From contig JAJDAD010000022.1 of NCBI GenBank assembly GCA_029262055.1, positions 1 through 58,411 of the forward strand: a stretch of 58,411 nucleotides of DNA. The letters are read 5' to 3'. The stretch is from Candidatus Zhuqueibacterota bacterium (GTDB taxonomy: Bacteria; Zhuqueibacterota; Zhuqueibacteria; Oceanimicrobiales; Oceanimicrobiaceae). Positions within the stretch are counted from its first letter, which is position 1. The number at the start of each line of letters is the position of its first letter. This document shows positions 16,208 to 25,141 of the stretch, piece by piece. The position numbers and the translations under genes were made by a program. The notes beneath the pieces are model-generated. The model did not search any database. It was not told where the DNA came from and saw nothing but the letters and a program-made list of their open reading frames with translations.

Positions 16208-16807
16208 CTACCCAGCCGCTGTTTTGTGCGAACCGTTGTCTTGCTCAAGCCACTTTAGGTGTTTAGCACCCGCCACATCGTCAGGGACCTCCTCCAGGAG
16301 CTTCTCAAACGCTCCTTTGGCTTTTTCTTTTTCGTTCATTTCGAGGTAAATCTCTCCCAGATGAAAATGCGCCATCACATACTCCGGTGTTACAGCAATG
16401 GACTCCAGTAGATGGTGTCTGGCTTTTTCTAAGTTGCCAGCGTGCTTGTAACACAATCCAATCCGATAATGCGCTGCATGGTAATCAGGATCGATAGTCA
16501 GCGCCGTTTTGTATTCGGTGATGGCTTCCTCCGCACGCCCGCGATGATAAAATGCAACCCCCAGGTCGTAATGAGCATCGAGGTATTGCGGATCAAGCGT
16601 GATAGCTTGTTTGTAATAGTCGACGGCCCAGTTCAGCAAACCCATGTGAAAATAGACATTGCCGAGCAGTTTGCAGTACACTGCATTTTCAGGATTCTCG
16701 CTTACCAGCTTTTTCAGTATCTTCATTCCTTCCCAACTTTTCCCTGCGCGCTGGTGATTCAGGGCAGCCATGAGCAGATCATTCGTCTTGGTATCGGTCA
16801 CGGACAT
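16208..16807 (-). CDS. TPR repeat protein
   Basis: A 199-residue soluble protein made almost entirely of about five tetratricopeptide repeats (for example AVYCKLLGNVYFHMGLLNWA and LDAHYDLGVAFYHRGRAEEA). No signal peptide or catalytic motif is seen. TPR arrays bind peptides and act as scaffolds; the partner is unknown. It resembles the TPR region of the protein at 26098-26832. GGAG precedes the ATG, and the gene has its own tandem-hairpin terminator. Confidence 0.85.
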   Translation of the reverse strand: MSVTDTKTNDLLMAALNHQRAGKSWEGMKILKKLVSENPENAVYCKLLGNVYFHMGLLNWAVDYYKQAITLDPQYLDAHYDLGVAFYHRGRAEEAITEYKTALTIDPDYHAAHYRIGLCYKHAGNLEKARHHLLESIAVTPEYVMAHFHLGEIYLEMNEKEKAKGAFEKLLEEVPDDVAGAKHLKWLEQDNGSHKTAAG

Positions 16808-16838
16808 TTTCTTGCTCCGGTGTTAGTCTGGATAGTTC

Positions 16839-16865
16839 AAAAAACGCGGGCGGATTTAGTCCGCC
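16839..16865 (-). terminator. Probable terminator after the DUF2007 gene
   Basis: Minus-strand hairpin GGCGGA-CTAAA-TCCGCC, then four bases and a run of six T. It lies 128 bases past the zinc-ribbon protein stop codon and just ahead of the TPR gene. Confidence 0.6.
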
Positions 16866-16992
16866 AATGCTCAAATCGCCAGGTAAAATGCAGCCTGCCT
16901 ATAAGCGCACTTTATGATTTGAGCACAAAGTCAGCACCTGAATTGGTCCCGCTGTTCCGAAGTCGACCCGATAGCGACGGCAGCGGCGTTCA

Positions 16993-17349
16993 TCACTCAT
17001 CTTCAGGCTCCCCTGCGAACAACATGTACCTCAGATCGACATCAGAGAGTATCTCGGTAGCCTGCGCAACCTGGTCCGCTTGTACCATGAGAACAGTCGG
17101 CTGCACAGCCGGACGAACCGAGAGAAAGTGTTCATCCTTGAAATAAGAATTGATCTTCTCTCCGCTCAGGATACTCTTGATGAATGAAATATCTCCCTGA
17201 TTGTAGGTGGCTAGCAGCGGTACAAACTCAAAATCTTCGTCGTCGGGCTTGCTGTCGTCAGCATGAATTTCTTCGACCAGATCGACCTGGCAATCGGCGC
17301 AAACGGTAAAACCCTCACGGTATTCTGTGTTACAATTCGGACAGAACAT
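16993..17349 (-). CDS. Zinc-ribbon DUF2007 protein
   Basis: A 118-residue protein. An N-terminal zinc ribbon (CPNCNTEYREGFTVCADC) is followed by an acidic linker and a DUF2007-type alpha-beta domain (FVPLLATYNQGDISFIKSIL ... VLMVQADQVAQATEIL). DUF2007 is annotated as a putative signal-transducing domain related to PII-like folds, with no proven function. AAAGGAGTG precedes the ATG. The radical SAM gene lies 48 bases upstream on the same strand. Confidence 0.85.
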   Translation of the reverse strand: MFCPNCNTEYREGFTVCADCQVDLVEEIHADDSKPDDEDFEFVPLLATYNQGDISFIKSILSGEKINSYFKDEHFLSVRPAVQPTVLMVQADQVAQATEILSDVDLRYMLFAGEPEDE

Positions 17350-17396
17350 TTACACTCCTTTCTCCCGCTGTCACCACAAATCGACAGGCGAAGATT

Positions 17397-18287
17397 TTAG
17401 TAAACCTCCACTGCCAGCCCGGCCTGCTTGCGCACCAGGGCGGCGATTTCGTTCAACCGGTTGCGCGGAACCTTGCGCAGACCGCCGCTTGCCGGTTGAC
17501 GGTCAAGGCTGTAAACCTGTACCCCAACCGGAGCGATATCCTGCAAGACAGTAAGCCAACTCGCCACCTCTGCCGGCGCCGAGTTGTCGACTGAACCTGT
17601 TACGAACATCGACTGGATCATACAGTGCTGCAAGGACTGCAGACCTGAGACTATTTCATCAAAGCTAACAGAACTTCTGCAGCGGTTCAGGCGCGCAAAG
17701 CTGTCCTGATTGCCCACATCCAATTTCATGATTGGAAGATGAATTTTGCGCAACGCGTCCCTGACCCCTGGTTTGTTACATGTTGTGCTATTCGACAGGA
17801 TTGCCGTCTTCACGTCCAATCGCAAAAAGGCAATCATGGCAAGAATCAAGTCCACGATGACCGGAAATTCAGGATGGAGAGTCGGCTCACCATTGCCGCA
17901 AAAAGTCAAATAATCAAATTTCTCCGGCCCATTGAGCGCTGCACGGACTGCGAGCATCACCTCCTGTGTAGAAGGAAAATACTGGTTGTAGCCGGTTGCA
18001 GAGTTGGTTTGCACGTCGGTCCAACCGTACTGACAGTAGCAGCAGTCCATCGAGCATATCTTACGGTGCGACGATAGCAGATTCACGCCCAGCGAACGGC
18101 CTAACCGCCGCGAATGCAACGGGCCGTAGATGATGCCATCCTGTAACTCCAGGAGGTCGCCGTTTTTTGATTGAGTCCTGGTCATGTTTGCGTCAACAGT
18201 GTTATCCTTCTGCACTTGTGTATGGCCGGTCAGCGTATCAAACTGTCCCGGAATAGATTCCCAACTATTACCGACATTTCGCGACAT
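17397..18287 (-). CDS. Radical SAM protein (COG0731-like)
   Basis: The protein contains the radical SAM cluster motif CSMDCCYC (CxxxCxxC) after the family-typical YGPLHSRRLGRSLGVNLL, then the SAM-binding region FCGNGEPTLHPEFP. These belong to the group of Fe-S oxidoreductases annotated near wyosine-type tRNA enzymes. The substrate is unknown. The N-terminal ~34 residues before an internal ATG at 18185 look non-conserved. That ATG would give 262 residues but lacks a clear ribosome site, whereas the start shown has GGAAGGA about 13 bases upstream. Confidence 0.82.
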   Translation of the reverse strand: MSRNVGNSWESIPGQFDTLTGHTQVQKDNTVDANMTRTQSKNGDLLELQDGIIYGPLHSRRLGRSLGVNLLSSHRKICSMDCCYCQYGWTDVQTNSATGYNQYFPSTQEVMLAVRAALNGPEKFDYLTFCGNGEPTLHPEFPVIVDLILAMIAFLRLDVKTAILSNSTTCNKPGVRDALRKIHLPIMKLDVGNQDSFARLNRCRSSVSFDEIVSGLQSLQHCMIQSMFVTGSVDNSAPAEVASWLTVLQDIAPVGVQVYSLDRQPASGGLRKVPRNRLNEIAALVRKQAGLAVEVY

Positions 18288-18460
18288 CAGAATGCTATCT
18301 TCCTTCCAACTCCGGCTCTAACGGCTACAATTGTGAGTGCCGCACAGGAAGTTGCATGGGGTAAAGAGACCATGACCATGATGAGAAGGCTATCATCTTT
18401 CTCCGATGCACCCCAGGGGTCGCTGTGAATAACAGTGCCACCTTCCCCGGGACCAGCCGA

Positions 18461-19897
18461 CTATTGGCAGACGGATTCGAATCCCGCGTTGAATGCGGAC
18501 CGATTCAATTCCAGAAACTCGGTCCGTTTGACCTTGGCCTGTAACGAGGCCAGAATGCTCTCTTCCGATAAAAGTTTTGAGCAAGCGACAAAAGCGCCGA
18601 GCATCACCATGTTGGCGGTCTTCGGTTCACCCAGCTTGTCTGCCAACTCCGTGGCCGGCACGTACACAGAACAAACATCATCGCGTGCAACCCGGCGCTC
18701 GATCAATGAAGAATTCACCAGGATCAATCCATCCGTCCGGACGTCCTTTTCAAACTTGTCGAGGGATGGCAAATTCATTGCCATCAACACATCGGTATCG
18801 GTAACCAGGGGCGAGCCAATCCGCTCATTTGAAATAATGACATGGCAATTTGCCGTGCCGCCGCGCATCTCGGGGCCATAGGACGGCAACCAGGTTGCGA
18901 AATAGTCCGACAGCATGGCTCCCTGCGCCAACAGTTGACCCAGTAGAAGAATACCCTGCCCACCAAACCCGGAAACCTTGATACGTGGGTTGTCAAACCC
19001 GCTACTTACGGTAGGCTGCGCAAACCTCCGGTCGGCAGAACTGCCTGCTCCGACGATTTTAAGAATTTCGCTCCGGCTGACGTAGTGGCCATTGGACTGT
19101 TTCCGGGCGCCATCCGGATCGGGATGAACGCCATTTTTGTTTTTCAAGACAGAGAGAGGGAAATAGTCGATCATGCTGCCCCCTAACCATTCTTTGGCTT
19201 CGGACGGCGTCATTTTCCATCCGGTGGGGCAGGACGACAAAATCTCCACAAAAGAAAAGCCGCGACCCTCCATCTGATTCTGAATGCCCTTACGAATGGC
19301 CTTGCGAGCCTTCATCACATGTTTCGCGTCAGTGATTGCCACCCGCTCGATATATACGGGGGCTTCCAAAGTGGCGAGGAGCTCGGATACACGCAGCGGG
19401 TATCCTTCGTTCGCCGCACTACGACCTTCCGGTGTGGTTGTGGTTTTCTGACCCAGCAACGTGGTGGGCGCCATTTGCGAACCGGTCATGCCGTAAATAG
19501 CATTGTTGACAAATATGACCGTTATGTTCTCACCACGATTCGCTGCCTGCAGAATATTGTTACCTCCGATCGCGGCCAGGTCCCCATCGCCCTGGTAGCT
19601 GATGACCACCGAATCCGGCAGCGCCCGCTTGATACCTGTGGCTACTGCCGGCGCCCGACCATGCGGAACCTGAATATTGCCGCAATGAAAATAATAGTAC
19701 CCGAAAACAGCGCAGCCGACGGGACTCACAAACACGGTCCGGTCCTGGATCTCGAAATCATCCATGGTCTCAGCGATAAGCTTGTGCACAACGCCGTGAC
19801 CGCAGCCCGGACAGTAGTGGGTTGAATGAGGGTTGGCGCCGGGCTTGCGCACGAACTCGTCATAAAAGGAGTCTGGCTTTTCCAGGACTTTTTTCAT
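18461..19897 (-). CDS. 2-oxoacid:ferredoxin oxidoreductase, fused beta and gamma subunits
   Basis: A 478-residue fusion. The N-terminal ~290 residues are a thiamine-diphosphate beta subunit (HYCPGCGHG cluster-ligand motif, TPP-binding GDGDLAAIGGNN, NNAIYGMTGSQMAP). The C-terminal ~180 residues are a gamma subunit (VSGFGGQGILLLG and SYGPEMRGGTANCHV). It oxidises a 2-oxoacid to the acyl-CoA and reduces ferredoxin, or runs in reverse. The alpha gene is 3 bases upstream and the ferredoxin (delta) gene is ahead of that. The substrate could be 2-oxoglutarate or branched-chain 2-oxoacids and cannot be decided by eye. In many species beta and gamma are separate genes. Confidence 0.92.
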   Translation of the reverse strand: MKKVLEKPDSFYDEFVRKPGANPHSTHYCPGCGHGVVHKLIAETMDDFEIQDRTVFVSPVGCAVFGYYYFHCGNIQVPHGRAPAVATGIKRALPDSVVISYQGDGDLAAIGGNNILQAANRGENITVIFVNNAIYGMTGSQMAPTTLLGQKTTTTPEGRSAANEGYPLRVSELLATLEAPVYIERVAITDAKHVMKARKAIRKGIQNQMEGRGFSFVEILSSCPTGWKMTPSEAKEWLGGSMIDYFPLSVLKNKNGVHPDPDGARKQSNGHYVSRSEILKIVGAGSSADRRFAQPTVSSGFDNPRIKVSGFGGQGILLLGQLLAQGAMLSDYFATWLPSYGPEMRGGTANCHVIISNERIGSPLVTDTDVLMAMNLPSLDKFEKDVRTDGLILVNSSLIERRVARDDVCSVYVPATELADKLGEPKTANMVMLGAFVACSKLLSEESILASLQAKVKRTEFLELNRSAFNAGFESVCQ

Positions 19898-19900
19898 AGG

Positions 19901-20962
19901 TTAAATCCTCGCTTTTTCGGGCAGGTGCTCTTGTACTTTTGCAAGAATCTCTTGCGTTGTCGGTACCGAACCACCCATACGGCCATAAAACTCAACCGGT
20001 CGCTTGTGCCGCACCGCAAGCCTGATATCATGAACCATCTGACCATTACTCATCTCTACCGCGAAAAACATCTCTGTGGTTTCCGCCAGTTCCGCGATCC
20101 TCGGAGCAGGGAACGGGCACAGCGAAATCGGTCGCAACAAACCCAGCGCCAACCCGCGTTTCCGGCCTTCCTCGACAACCGACTGCAGAATGCGGGACAC
20201 AATGCCATATCCGACCAGGATAATTTCGGCGTCCTCGGTCTCTATTTCCTCCCAGAGAATTTCGCGTTGCTCGATCTTGTCGTACTTTCTCTGCAACTTC
20301 GCGTTATGCTCCTCCAACTCATCGGGATCCATATAAATTGATGAGATCAGGTTGTCACGCGTAGCAGCAGTGCCGTTGACACACCAATCTTTGCTCGGCA
20401 ACTCCGCCACAGGTTCCGGCAACTGTACCGGTTCCATCATCTGGCCGACAAAGCCGTCGGCGAGCACGATTACCGGCGTCCGGTAACGATCCGCCAGTTC
20501 AAAAGCCCGCATGGTCAAGTCACACATTTCCTGAGCGCTATTGGGTGCGAGCACAATCAGCTTGTAGTTCCCGTGTCCACCACCCTTGACCATTTGGTTA
20601 TAGTCGCTCTGCTCGGGCGCGATATTGCCCAGGCCGGGACCGCCGCGCATAATGTCGACGATCACCATCGGCAGCTCGGAACCGGCTGCGTACGAAATTC
20701 CTTCCAGCTTGAGGCTGATACCGGGACTGGAAGATGCAGTCATTGCGCGCTCCCCGGTAGCTGCGGCGCCATATACCATGTTGATTGCACCAATCTCACT
20801 CTCGGCCTGCAGAAAGGTACCTCCGACCTGCGGGAAGAGCACTGCTGCCGTCTCCGCGATTTCGCTCGCCGGCGTAATCGGATATCCGTAAAATGCGCGA
20901 CAGCCGGCCAAAATCGCTCCCCGGACAACGGCCTCGTTGCCCTTTATCAAGACTCTTGACAT
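19901..20962 (-). CDS. 2-oxoacid:ferredoxin oxidoreductase alpha subunit
   Basis: A 353-residue alpha subunit of the KorA/VorB type without a fused gamma domain. Recognisable segments are [47 protein letters not shown] and MRGGPGLGN. It pairs with the beta-gamma fusion 3 bases downstream to form the thiamine-dependent active site. AGAGGAAATC precedes the ATG. Confidence 0.92.
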   Translation of the reverse strand: MSRVLIKGNEAVVRGAILAGCRAFYGYPITPASEIAETAAVLFPQVGGTFLQAESEIGAINMVYGAAATGERAMTASSSPGISLKLEGISYAAGSELPMVIVDIMRGGPGLGNIAPEQSDYNQMVKGGGHGNYKLIVLAPNSAQEMCDLTMRAFELADRYRTPVIVLADGFVGQMMEPVQLPEPVAELPSKDWCVNGTAATRDNLISSIYMDPDELEEHNAKLQRKYDKIEQREILWEEIETEDAEIILVGYGIVSRILQSVVEEGRKRGLALGLLRPISLCPFPAPRIAELAETTEMFFAVEMSNGQMVHDIRLAVRHKRPVEFYGRMGGSVPTTQEILAKVQEHLPEKARI

Positions 20963-21041
20963 GATTTCCTCTTGTTTAAAGAACTAATGTGGGCGGTAAG
21001 ACCAATCCGCTGGACGTTTGGGTTGCAGACATGCACGCACC

Positions 21042-21344
21042 TCATCCGCGTTTAAAAACCGTAATTGCCGCGGGCTCCGGGCACACATAAAAACAGACAC
21101 CACACCCCGTGCAGCCGTGTCCCTGATATTCCGCGGGCCGGTAACCCATTTGGTTTAACTTTTCCGATGCAGCCAAAACTTCCGGTGGACAAACTTCGAT
21201 ACATAGCAGACACCCTTTGCAAAGGTCTGCATGAATGGCAACCGCACAATCGTCGCTTTTTGCCCGTAGCGGGTGGTTGCCCATCCCCATCTTTACAGGC
21301 TCTACGTGTAAAGGCATTCTACTGCCATTGTGTCGAGTACGCAT
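21042..21344 (-). CDS. Delta-type two-cluster ferredoxin of the 2-oxoacid oxidoreductase
   Basis: A 100-residue protein with two [4Fe-4S] motifs ([15 protein letters not shown] and [15 protein letters not shown]) after an N-terminal extension. This is the usual delta subunit that carries electrons from the alpha-beta core to free ferredoxin. It is the first gene of the delta-alpha-betagamma operon, 79 bases from alpha. An alternative ATG at 21317 would remove nine residues. Confidence 0.9.
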   Translation of the reverse strand: MRTRHNGSRMPLHVEPVKMGMGNHPLRAKSDDCAVAIHADLCKGCLLCIEVCPPEVLAASEKLNQMGYRPAEYQGHGCTGCGVCFYVCPEPAAITVFKRG

Positions 21345-21390
21345 CTCTTGAGCTCCATTGGTTTAGAATTCACCTTTGTCGGATATGTAA

Positions 21391-21762
21391 TCAGGCGTGC
21401 ATCGCCCGGTCAGTGTAATTCAGCAGCTTCTGCATCTTGAACGGCTTGCTCATAAAAGCAAAGGCGCCCTGATTCATAGCTGCTTTACATAGGTCCGAAT
21501 CCCCGTCAACGGTTACCATAATCACCTTAGTCGCCGGAGCGGTTTTTCTAATTTTACCTAAGACAGAAAACCCGGACTGATCCGGGAGGTTAACGTCTAG
21601 AAAAACCACAGGGCAGGCGCTTTTCTTGAATTGCCTCAGAGCCTGCTTGCCGCTGGCGGCAGTCTTTACTTGATAGCCCGCGCGATTTAGAATTCTCCTC
21701 AAAGACTGTCGAAACGCGAAATCATCATCGACAATTAGAACTTTACTGCAATCGTCAACCAT
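21391..21762 (-). CDS. Stand-alone response-regulator receiver protein
   Basis: A 123-residue receiver with all key residues: Asp-Asp-Asp in LIVDDDF, phospho-acceptor in FLDVNLPDQ, Thr of MVTVDG and Lys of MSKPFK. It has no output domain. It lies between the 2-oxoacid oxidoreductase operon and the PAS kinase/NtrC pair, behind a terminator, so it is transcribed separately. A poor -24/-12 look-alike (TGGCATG-GTTT-TTTCA) lies about 55 bases upstream. Confidence 0.85.
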   Translation of the reverse strand: MVDDCSKVLIVDDDFAFRQSLRRILNRAGYQVKTAASGKQALRQFKKSACPVVFLDVNLPDQSGFSVLGKIRKTAPATKVIMVTVDGDSDLCKAAMNQGAFAFMSKPFKMQKLLNYTDRAMHA

Positions 21763-21845
21763 GTTTCAATCTCTCCAACAAATGCTACAAAAGAATTGCT
21801 GGCCTACGTCACAGTGTGAAAAAACCATGCCAAAGGCACCGAAAG

Positions 21846-21875
21846 AAAAAGCCCTCTGTCGTTAGGACAGAGGGC
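21846..21875 (-). terminator. Rho-independent terminator after the NtrC-type regulator
   Basis: Ten-base-pair perfect stem (GCCCTCTGTC with GACAGAGGGC, 5-base loop) followed on the minus strand by five T then CTTTC. It ends the kinase/regulator transcript that finishes at 21990. Confidence 0.9.
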
Positions 21876-21989
21876 TTGAAAATAATAGAGTTAGCTTTCG
21901 AACAGAATCAACCAATCACGTAGGAACATTGAGTCGCTTTCCTAGTTCTGGTAATAGGTGGTTTACCATTCGCATTTGTGGTATTTTGC

Positions 21990-23348
21990 TTAAGACCTAA
22001 TATCGATGCCAAGTTCAGCTATTTTACGGTACAGCGAAGAAAGACTCAACCCGAGCAGCCTTGCTGCCTTGGCCTTATCGTGGTCTGCGATTTCCACTGC
22101 CTGGACGATCCGATCTTGCTCGAAGCGTCTGACCGCTGACTTCAGGTCGCCGTCAAATTTCTGGGCGATCTGGTCTTTCGAGACCAGGTGTGTGAAGTGA
22201 CGCATGGTAAGTTGCTCATCATCACACAAAATCATCGCGCGTTCGATGGAGTTTTCAAGCTCTCTGACATTGCCCTTCCATTCGCAATCCACCAGGAACT
22301 GCAGTGTCTTATTGTCGACGCCGTTAACCTGTTTGTTCAGTTGGACATTGTATTGCTTCATGTAGTGTTCGATGAGATCCGGAATGTCTTCGGCACGCTC
22401 CTTTAGCGGCGGAATCATAATCCCCACCACGTTCAGCCTGTAATAAAGATCCTCGCGAAAATTCCCGGCCTCAACTTCATTTGCTAAGTTCTTGTTTGTG
22501 GCTGCGACAATGCGAACATCGATGATTTCCGGATTGGTGCTGCCGACCGCAAGAATCTCTTTTTGTTCGATGGCGCGCAACAGCTTTACTTGCAGGTTAA
22601 TGGGGATGCTGACGATTTCGTCGAGGAAAATCGTCCCACCTTCCGCTACTTTGAACAGTCCTTCTTTGTCGCGCAGGGCCCCGGTAAAGGAACCTTTGAC
22701 GTGGCCAAACAGCTCGCTTTCAATCAAATTTTCCGGAATAGCCGCACAGTTAATGGGAACAAACCGCTTCTCGGCACGCAGGCTCTTTGAATGCAGTGCG
22801 CGGGCGATCAGCTCTTTGCCGGTACCGCTTGCGCCGGTAATCAAAACAGTCGAAACCAGAGGGGCAACTCTAGCAACCATTTCCAGCACGTCGCGCAGAG
22901 CCTGACTCTTTCCTACGATATTGTCATAGGACTTAGTCCGACCCAGTTGTAGTCTCAGGTACTCATTTTCCCGCGATAGGGTTTGCCGGTCCAGCGCGCG
23001 CTCTACGGTCTGCAGGATAATCGCCTTTTTGAAAGGTTTTGTGATGAAGTCATACGCTCCTTCCTTCATCGCCTCTACCGCTCTTTCAACCGTACCGTAA
23101 CCTGTCAGGAGGATGACTTCCACTTTGGAATGCTGCTTCTTGATTTGGCGCAGCAGCTCCAGCCCGTTCATTTCGGGCATTTTTAGATCTGAGAGAACCA
23201 GGTCCACGGGCGCTCGGGCAAGTTGTCCCAGGGCTTCCGTGCCTGAAGCCGCAGTTTTGGTGACGCAACCCGCTTTGCTCAGGACTTTCTCCAGAGACGT
23301 CCTGACGCTGGCTTCATCATCAACAATTAACACTGATTTCCTGTGCAT
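21990..23348 (-). CDS. Sigma-54-dependent NtrC-family response regulator
   Basis: A 452-residue regulator: receiver (LIVDDEAS, phospho-acceptor in VLSDLKMPEMNG, Lys in FITKPF), AAA+ domain with Walker A GASGTGKE, sigma-54 contact loop GSFTGA (Ser replaces the usual Ala) and IFLDEI, and a Fis-type HTH ending KAARLLGLSLSSLYRKI. I place the start at MHRKSVLIVDD because AGGTGA lies five bases upstream. A longer frame would add 24 residues and overlap the kinase gene. The kinase stop is 7 bases upstream, so this is a cognate pair. Confidence 0.93.
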   Translation of the reverse strand: MHRKSVLIVDDEASVRTSLEKVLSKAGCVTKTAASGTEALGQLARAPVDLVLSDLKMPEMNGLELLRQIKKQHSKVEVILLTGYGTVERAVEAMKEGAYDFITKPFKKAIILQTVERALDRQTLSRENEYLRLQLGRTKSYDNIVGKSQALRDVLEMVARVAPLVSTVLITGASGTGKELIARALHSKSLRAEKRFVPINCAAIPENLIESELFGHVKGSFTGALRDKEGLFKVAEGGTIFLDEIVSIPINLQVKLLRAIEQKEILAVGSTNPEIIDVRIVAATNKNLANEVEAGNFREDLYYRLNVVGIMIPPLKERAEDIPDLIEHYMKQYNVQLNKQVNGVDNKTLQFLVDCEWKGNVRELENSIERAMILCDDEQLTMRHFTHLVSKDQIAQKFDGDLKSAVRRFEQDRIVQAVEIADHDKAKAARLLGLSLSSLYRKIAELGIDIRS

Positions 23349-23355
23349 GATCACC

Positions 23356-24933
23356 TCAGGGTTTTGACCGACGTGGGAGCGAGATGCGAAAAACAGTACC
23401 CTCGTCAACCTTGCTTTCACAGCGAATATGGCCGCGGTGCTCCTGTACGATTTGTTGCGAAACCGCTAAACCCAATCCCGTGCCAAAATCTTTGGTAGTG
23501 AAAAACGGGTTGAAAATGTTACCGACCAATTCTGTCGGGATACCAACTCCGGAATCCTGGATCACGATGACGACAAATTCATTGTTCTCCTCTGTCCAGA
23601 TTTTGAGCTTACCGCCTTTCGTCATAGATTCGATGGCATTTCGGACAATGTTCAGCAGCACGCGGCGGAGCTGGGCGCGGTCAAACGGCACGGTGCATGG
23701 CCGATCCAACCCATTTGTTTCGACCACTATTTCCTTCTGGCTTAACTCACTATCGAGGAGCGCAAGCAGCTCTCGGATCAAAGAGTTGACATTCCCTTCC
23801 AGAGGGTGCGAGTCAGGCAGGCGTGAGAACTGCAAGTATTCATCGGTAAGCGATGTGACACGATCGATTTCCCGAATCATAGCCTGCAAAAGGGATTCTG
23901 CCTCGGCGCGGTCAAAGATCTCATTACTACTGATCTCTTCATCAAGCAACTCAGCATTCAGGCTGATGGACGAGAGAGGATTTCTGACCTCATGCGCGAC
24001 TTTAGCAGCCATCTTCCCGATTACGGCAAGTCTCTCGGATTGAATAATCCTCTGTTGCAGCAGTTTTTGTTCGCTAATGTCATGTATCAAAGCAGTGAAC
24101 ATCCTGCGGCCCTGCACAAAAAATTCACTGACCGAGAGTCGGATAGGAAACTCAGTACCGTCTTTGCGCTGACCAATCTCTTCACGTCCAATCCCGATGA
24201 TCTTCTTCTTGCCGGTCTTAATATAATTGGCCACATACTTGTCATGATCCCGACGGTACGGCTCCGGCATTAAGTTTCTGATGGGCGTGCCAATCAGCTC
24301 ATCGGGCCGAAACCCAAAAAGACGCTCAACAGCCGAATTAGCGGATTGGATGATACCTCTTTCATCGCTTGTAATGATGGCGTCCACGGCAGCCTCCACC
24401 ACTGCCCGGAGTTCAGCCTCGCTGTCTCTAAGGGCTTGCCTCGTTTCTGCCTGTCCCGTTATGTCTGCCCCGGAGCTCAGAGTCCCCACGACCTGCCCGT
24501 CATTGTCCCTGAGGAGCGTGTTTTGCCAAATCATCAACCGTTCCTCACCGGACTTCATCATGATTCTGTTTTGATAGCGTTGCTCGGGTTGCAGATTACC
24601 ACGCATCATCTTTTCGAAAACGGACGCGACTTCTTGACGGGCAGAGTCAGGCAAGCAAGTCTCAAACCAGTTCTGTCCCAACAGCTCATCCTCTTTATGG
24701 CCGAGCAATTCACATCCCCTGACGTTGATCATCGTGATGCAGCCGTTGCAGTCGAGCGCCACAAATATTACTTCTGCCAAATCAAAACACTGTTGCGCGA
24801 AATCCGTTTTCATCTGTTTAGACCTTGGCTTGCATTGTATTCGCTGTTTCTGCGTCGTGTTCTCGATCTTATCGTTTTCCGGCAAAGCTCGTACCACGTT
24901 GTCCTCCAATGATTCTATTGTCTCGCTTATCAC
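23356..24933 (-). CDS. PAS-PAS sensor histidine kinase with FixL-like second PAS
   Basis: A cytoplasmic 525-residue kinase with no membrane helix. PAS1 is at about 45-165 and PAS2 at about 180-300, followed by HisKA (AAKVAHEVRNPLSS) and HATPase (NIVRNAIESM, DSGVGIP, GTGLGLA). PAS2 resembles the FixL heme domain: MPEPYRRDHDKYVANY keeps the His that ligates heme in FixL, and IIGIGRE keeps the distal Arg. Many non-heme PAS domains share part of this pattern, so oxygen sensing is only a hypothesis. The start shown is GTG without a clear ribosome site; ATG at 24813 would remove 40 residues and leave both PAS domains intact. Confidence 0.88.
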   Translation of the reverse strand: MISETIESLEDNVVRALPENDKIENTTQKQRIQCKPRSKQMKTDFAQQCFDLAEVIFVALDCNGCITMINVRGCELLGHKEDELLGQNWFETCLPDSARQEVASVFEKMMRGNLQPEQRYQNRIMMKSGEERLMIWQNTLLRDNDGQVVGTLSSGADITGQAETRQALRDSEAELRAVVEAAVDAIITSDERGIIQSANSAVERLFGFRPDELIGTPIRNLMPEPYRRDHDKYVANYIKTGKKKIIGIGREEIGQRKDGTEFPIRLSVSEFFVQGRRMFTALIHDISEQKLLQQRIIQSERLAVIGKMAAKVAHEVRNPLSSISLNAELLDEEISSNEIFDRAEAESLLQAMIREIDRVTSLTDEYLQFSRLPDSHPLEGNVNSLIRELLALLDSELSQKEIVVETNGLDRPCTVPFDRAQLRRVLLNIVRNAIESMTKGGKLKIWTEENNEFVVIVIQDSGVGIPTELVGNIFNPFFTTKDFGTGLGLAVSQQIVQEHRGHIRCESKVDEGTVFRISLPRRSKP

Positions 24934-25034
24934 TTAATAAACTGCATATTATGCTGAACAATAATACGGATGAAAACACCTAATTCGCAAGAACTGTTTC
25001 CTATTTATAAGAATTTCACTGAACACGATTCTTA

Positions 25035-25080
25035 TTATAAAAAGGAAGGCACCAACTTTGTCCAGGGAAAGCTGGTGCCT
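25035..25080 (-). terminator. Rho-independent terminator after the first tonB-like gene
   Basis: Stem AGGCACCA/TGGTGCCT with further inner pairing (CTTTG/CAAAG-like) and a T-rich tail (TTCCTTTTTA) on the minus strand, 62 bases beyond the stop codon. Confidence 0.8.
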
Positions 25081-25141
25081 CAGAAGGGCAGCGGATGCCC
25101 TCGTCCTCGGGGTGAGGTCTCTATGTTAGAAATGAAACCGG

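Noticed and set aside
21817-21832. Sigma-54-like element ahead of the receiver at 21391
   Set aside because: TGGCATG-GTTT-TTTCA lacks the -12 G; too weak to list as a feature.
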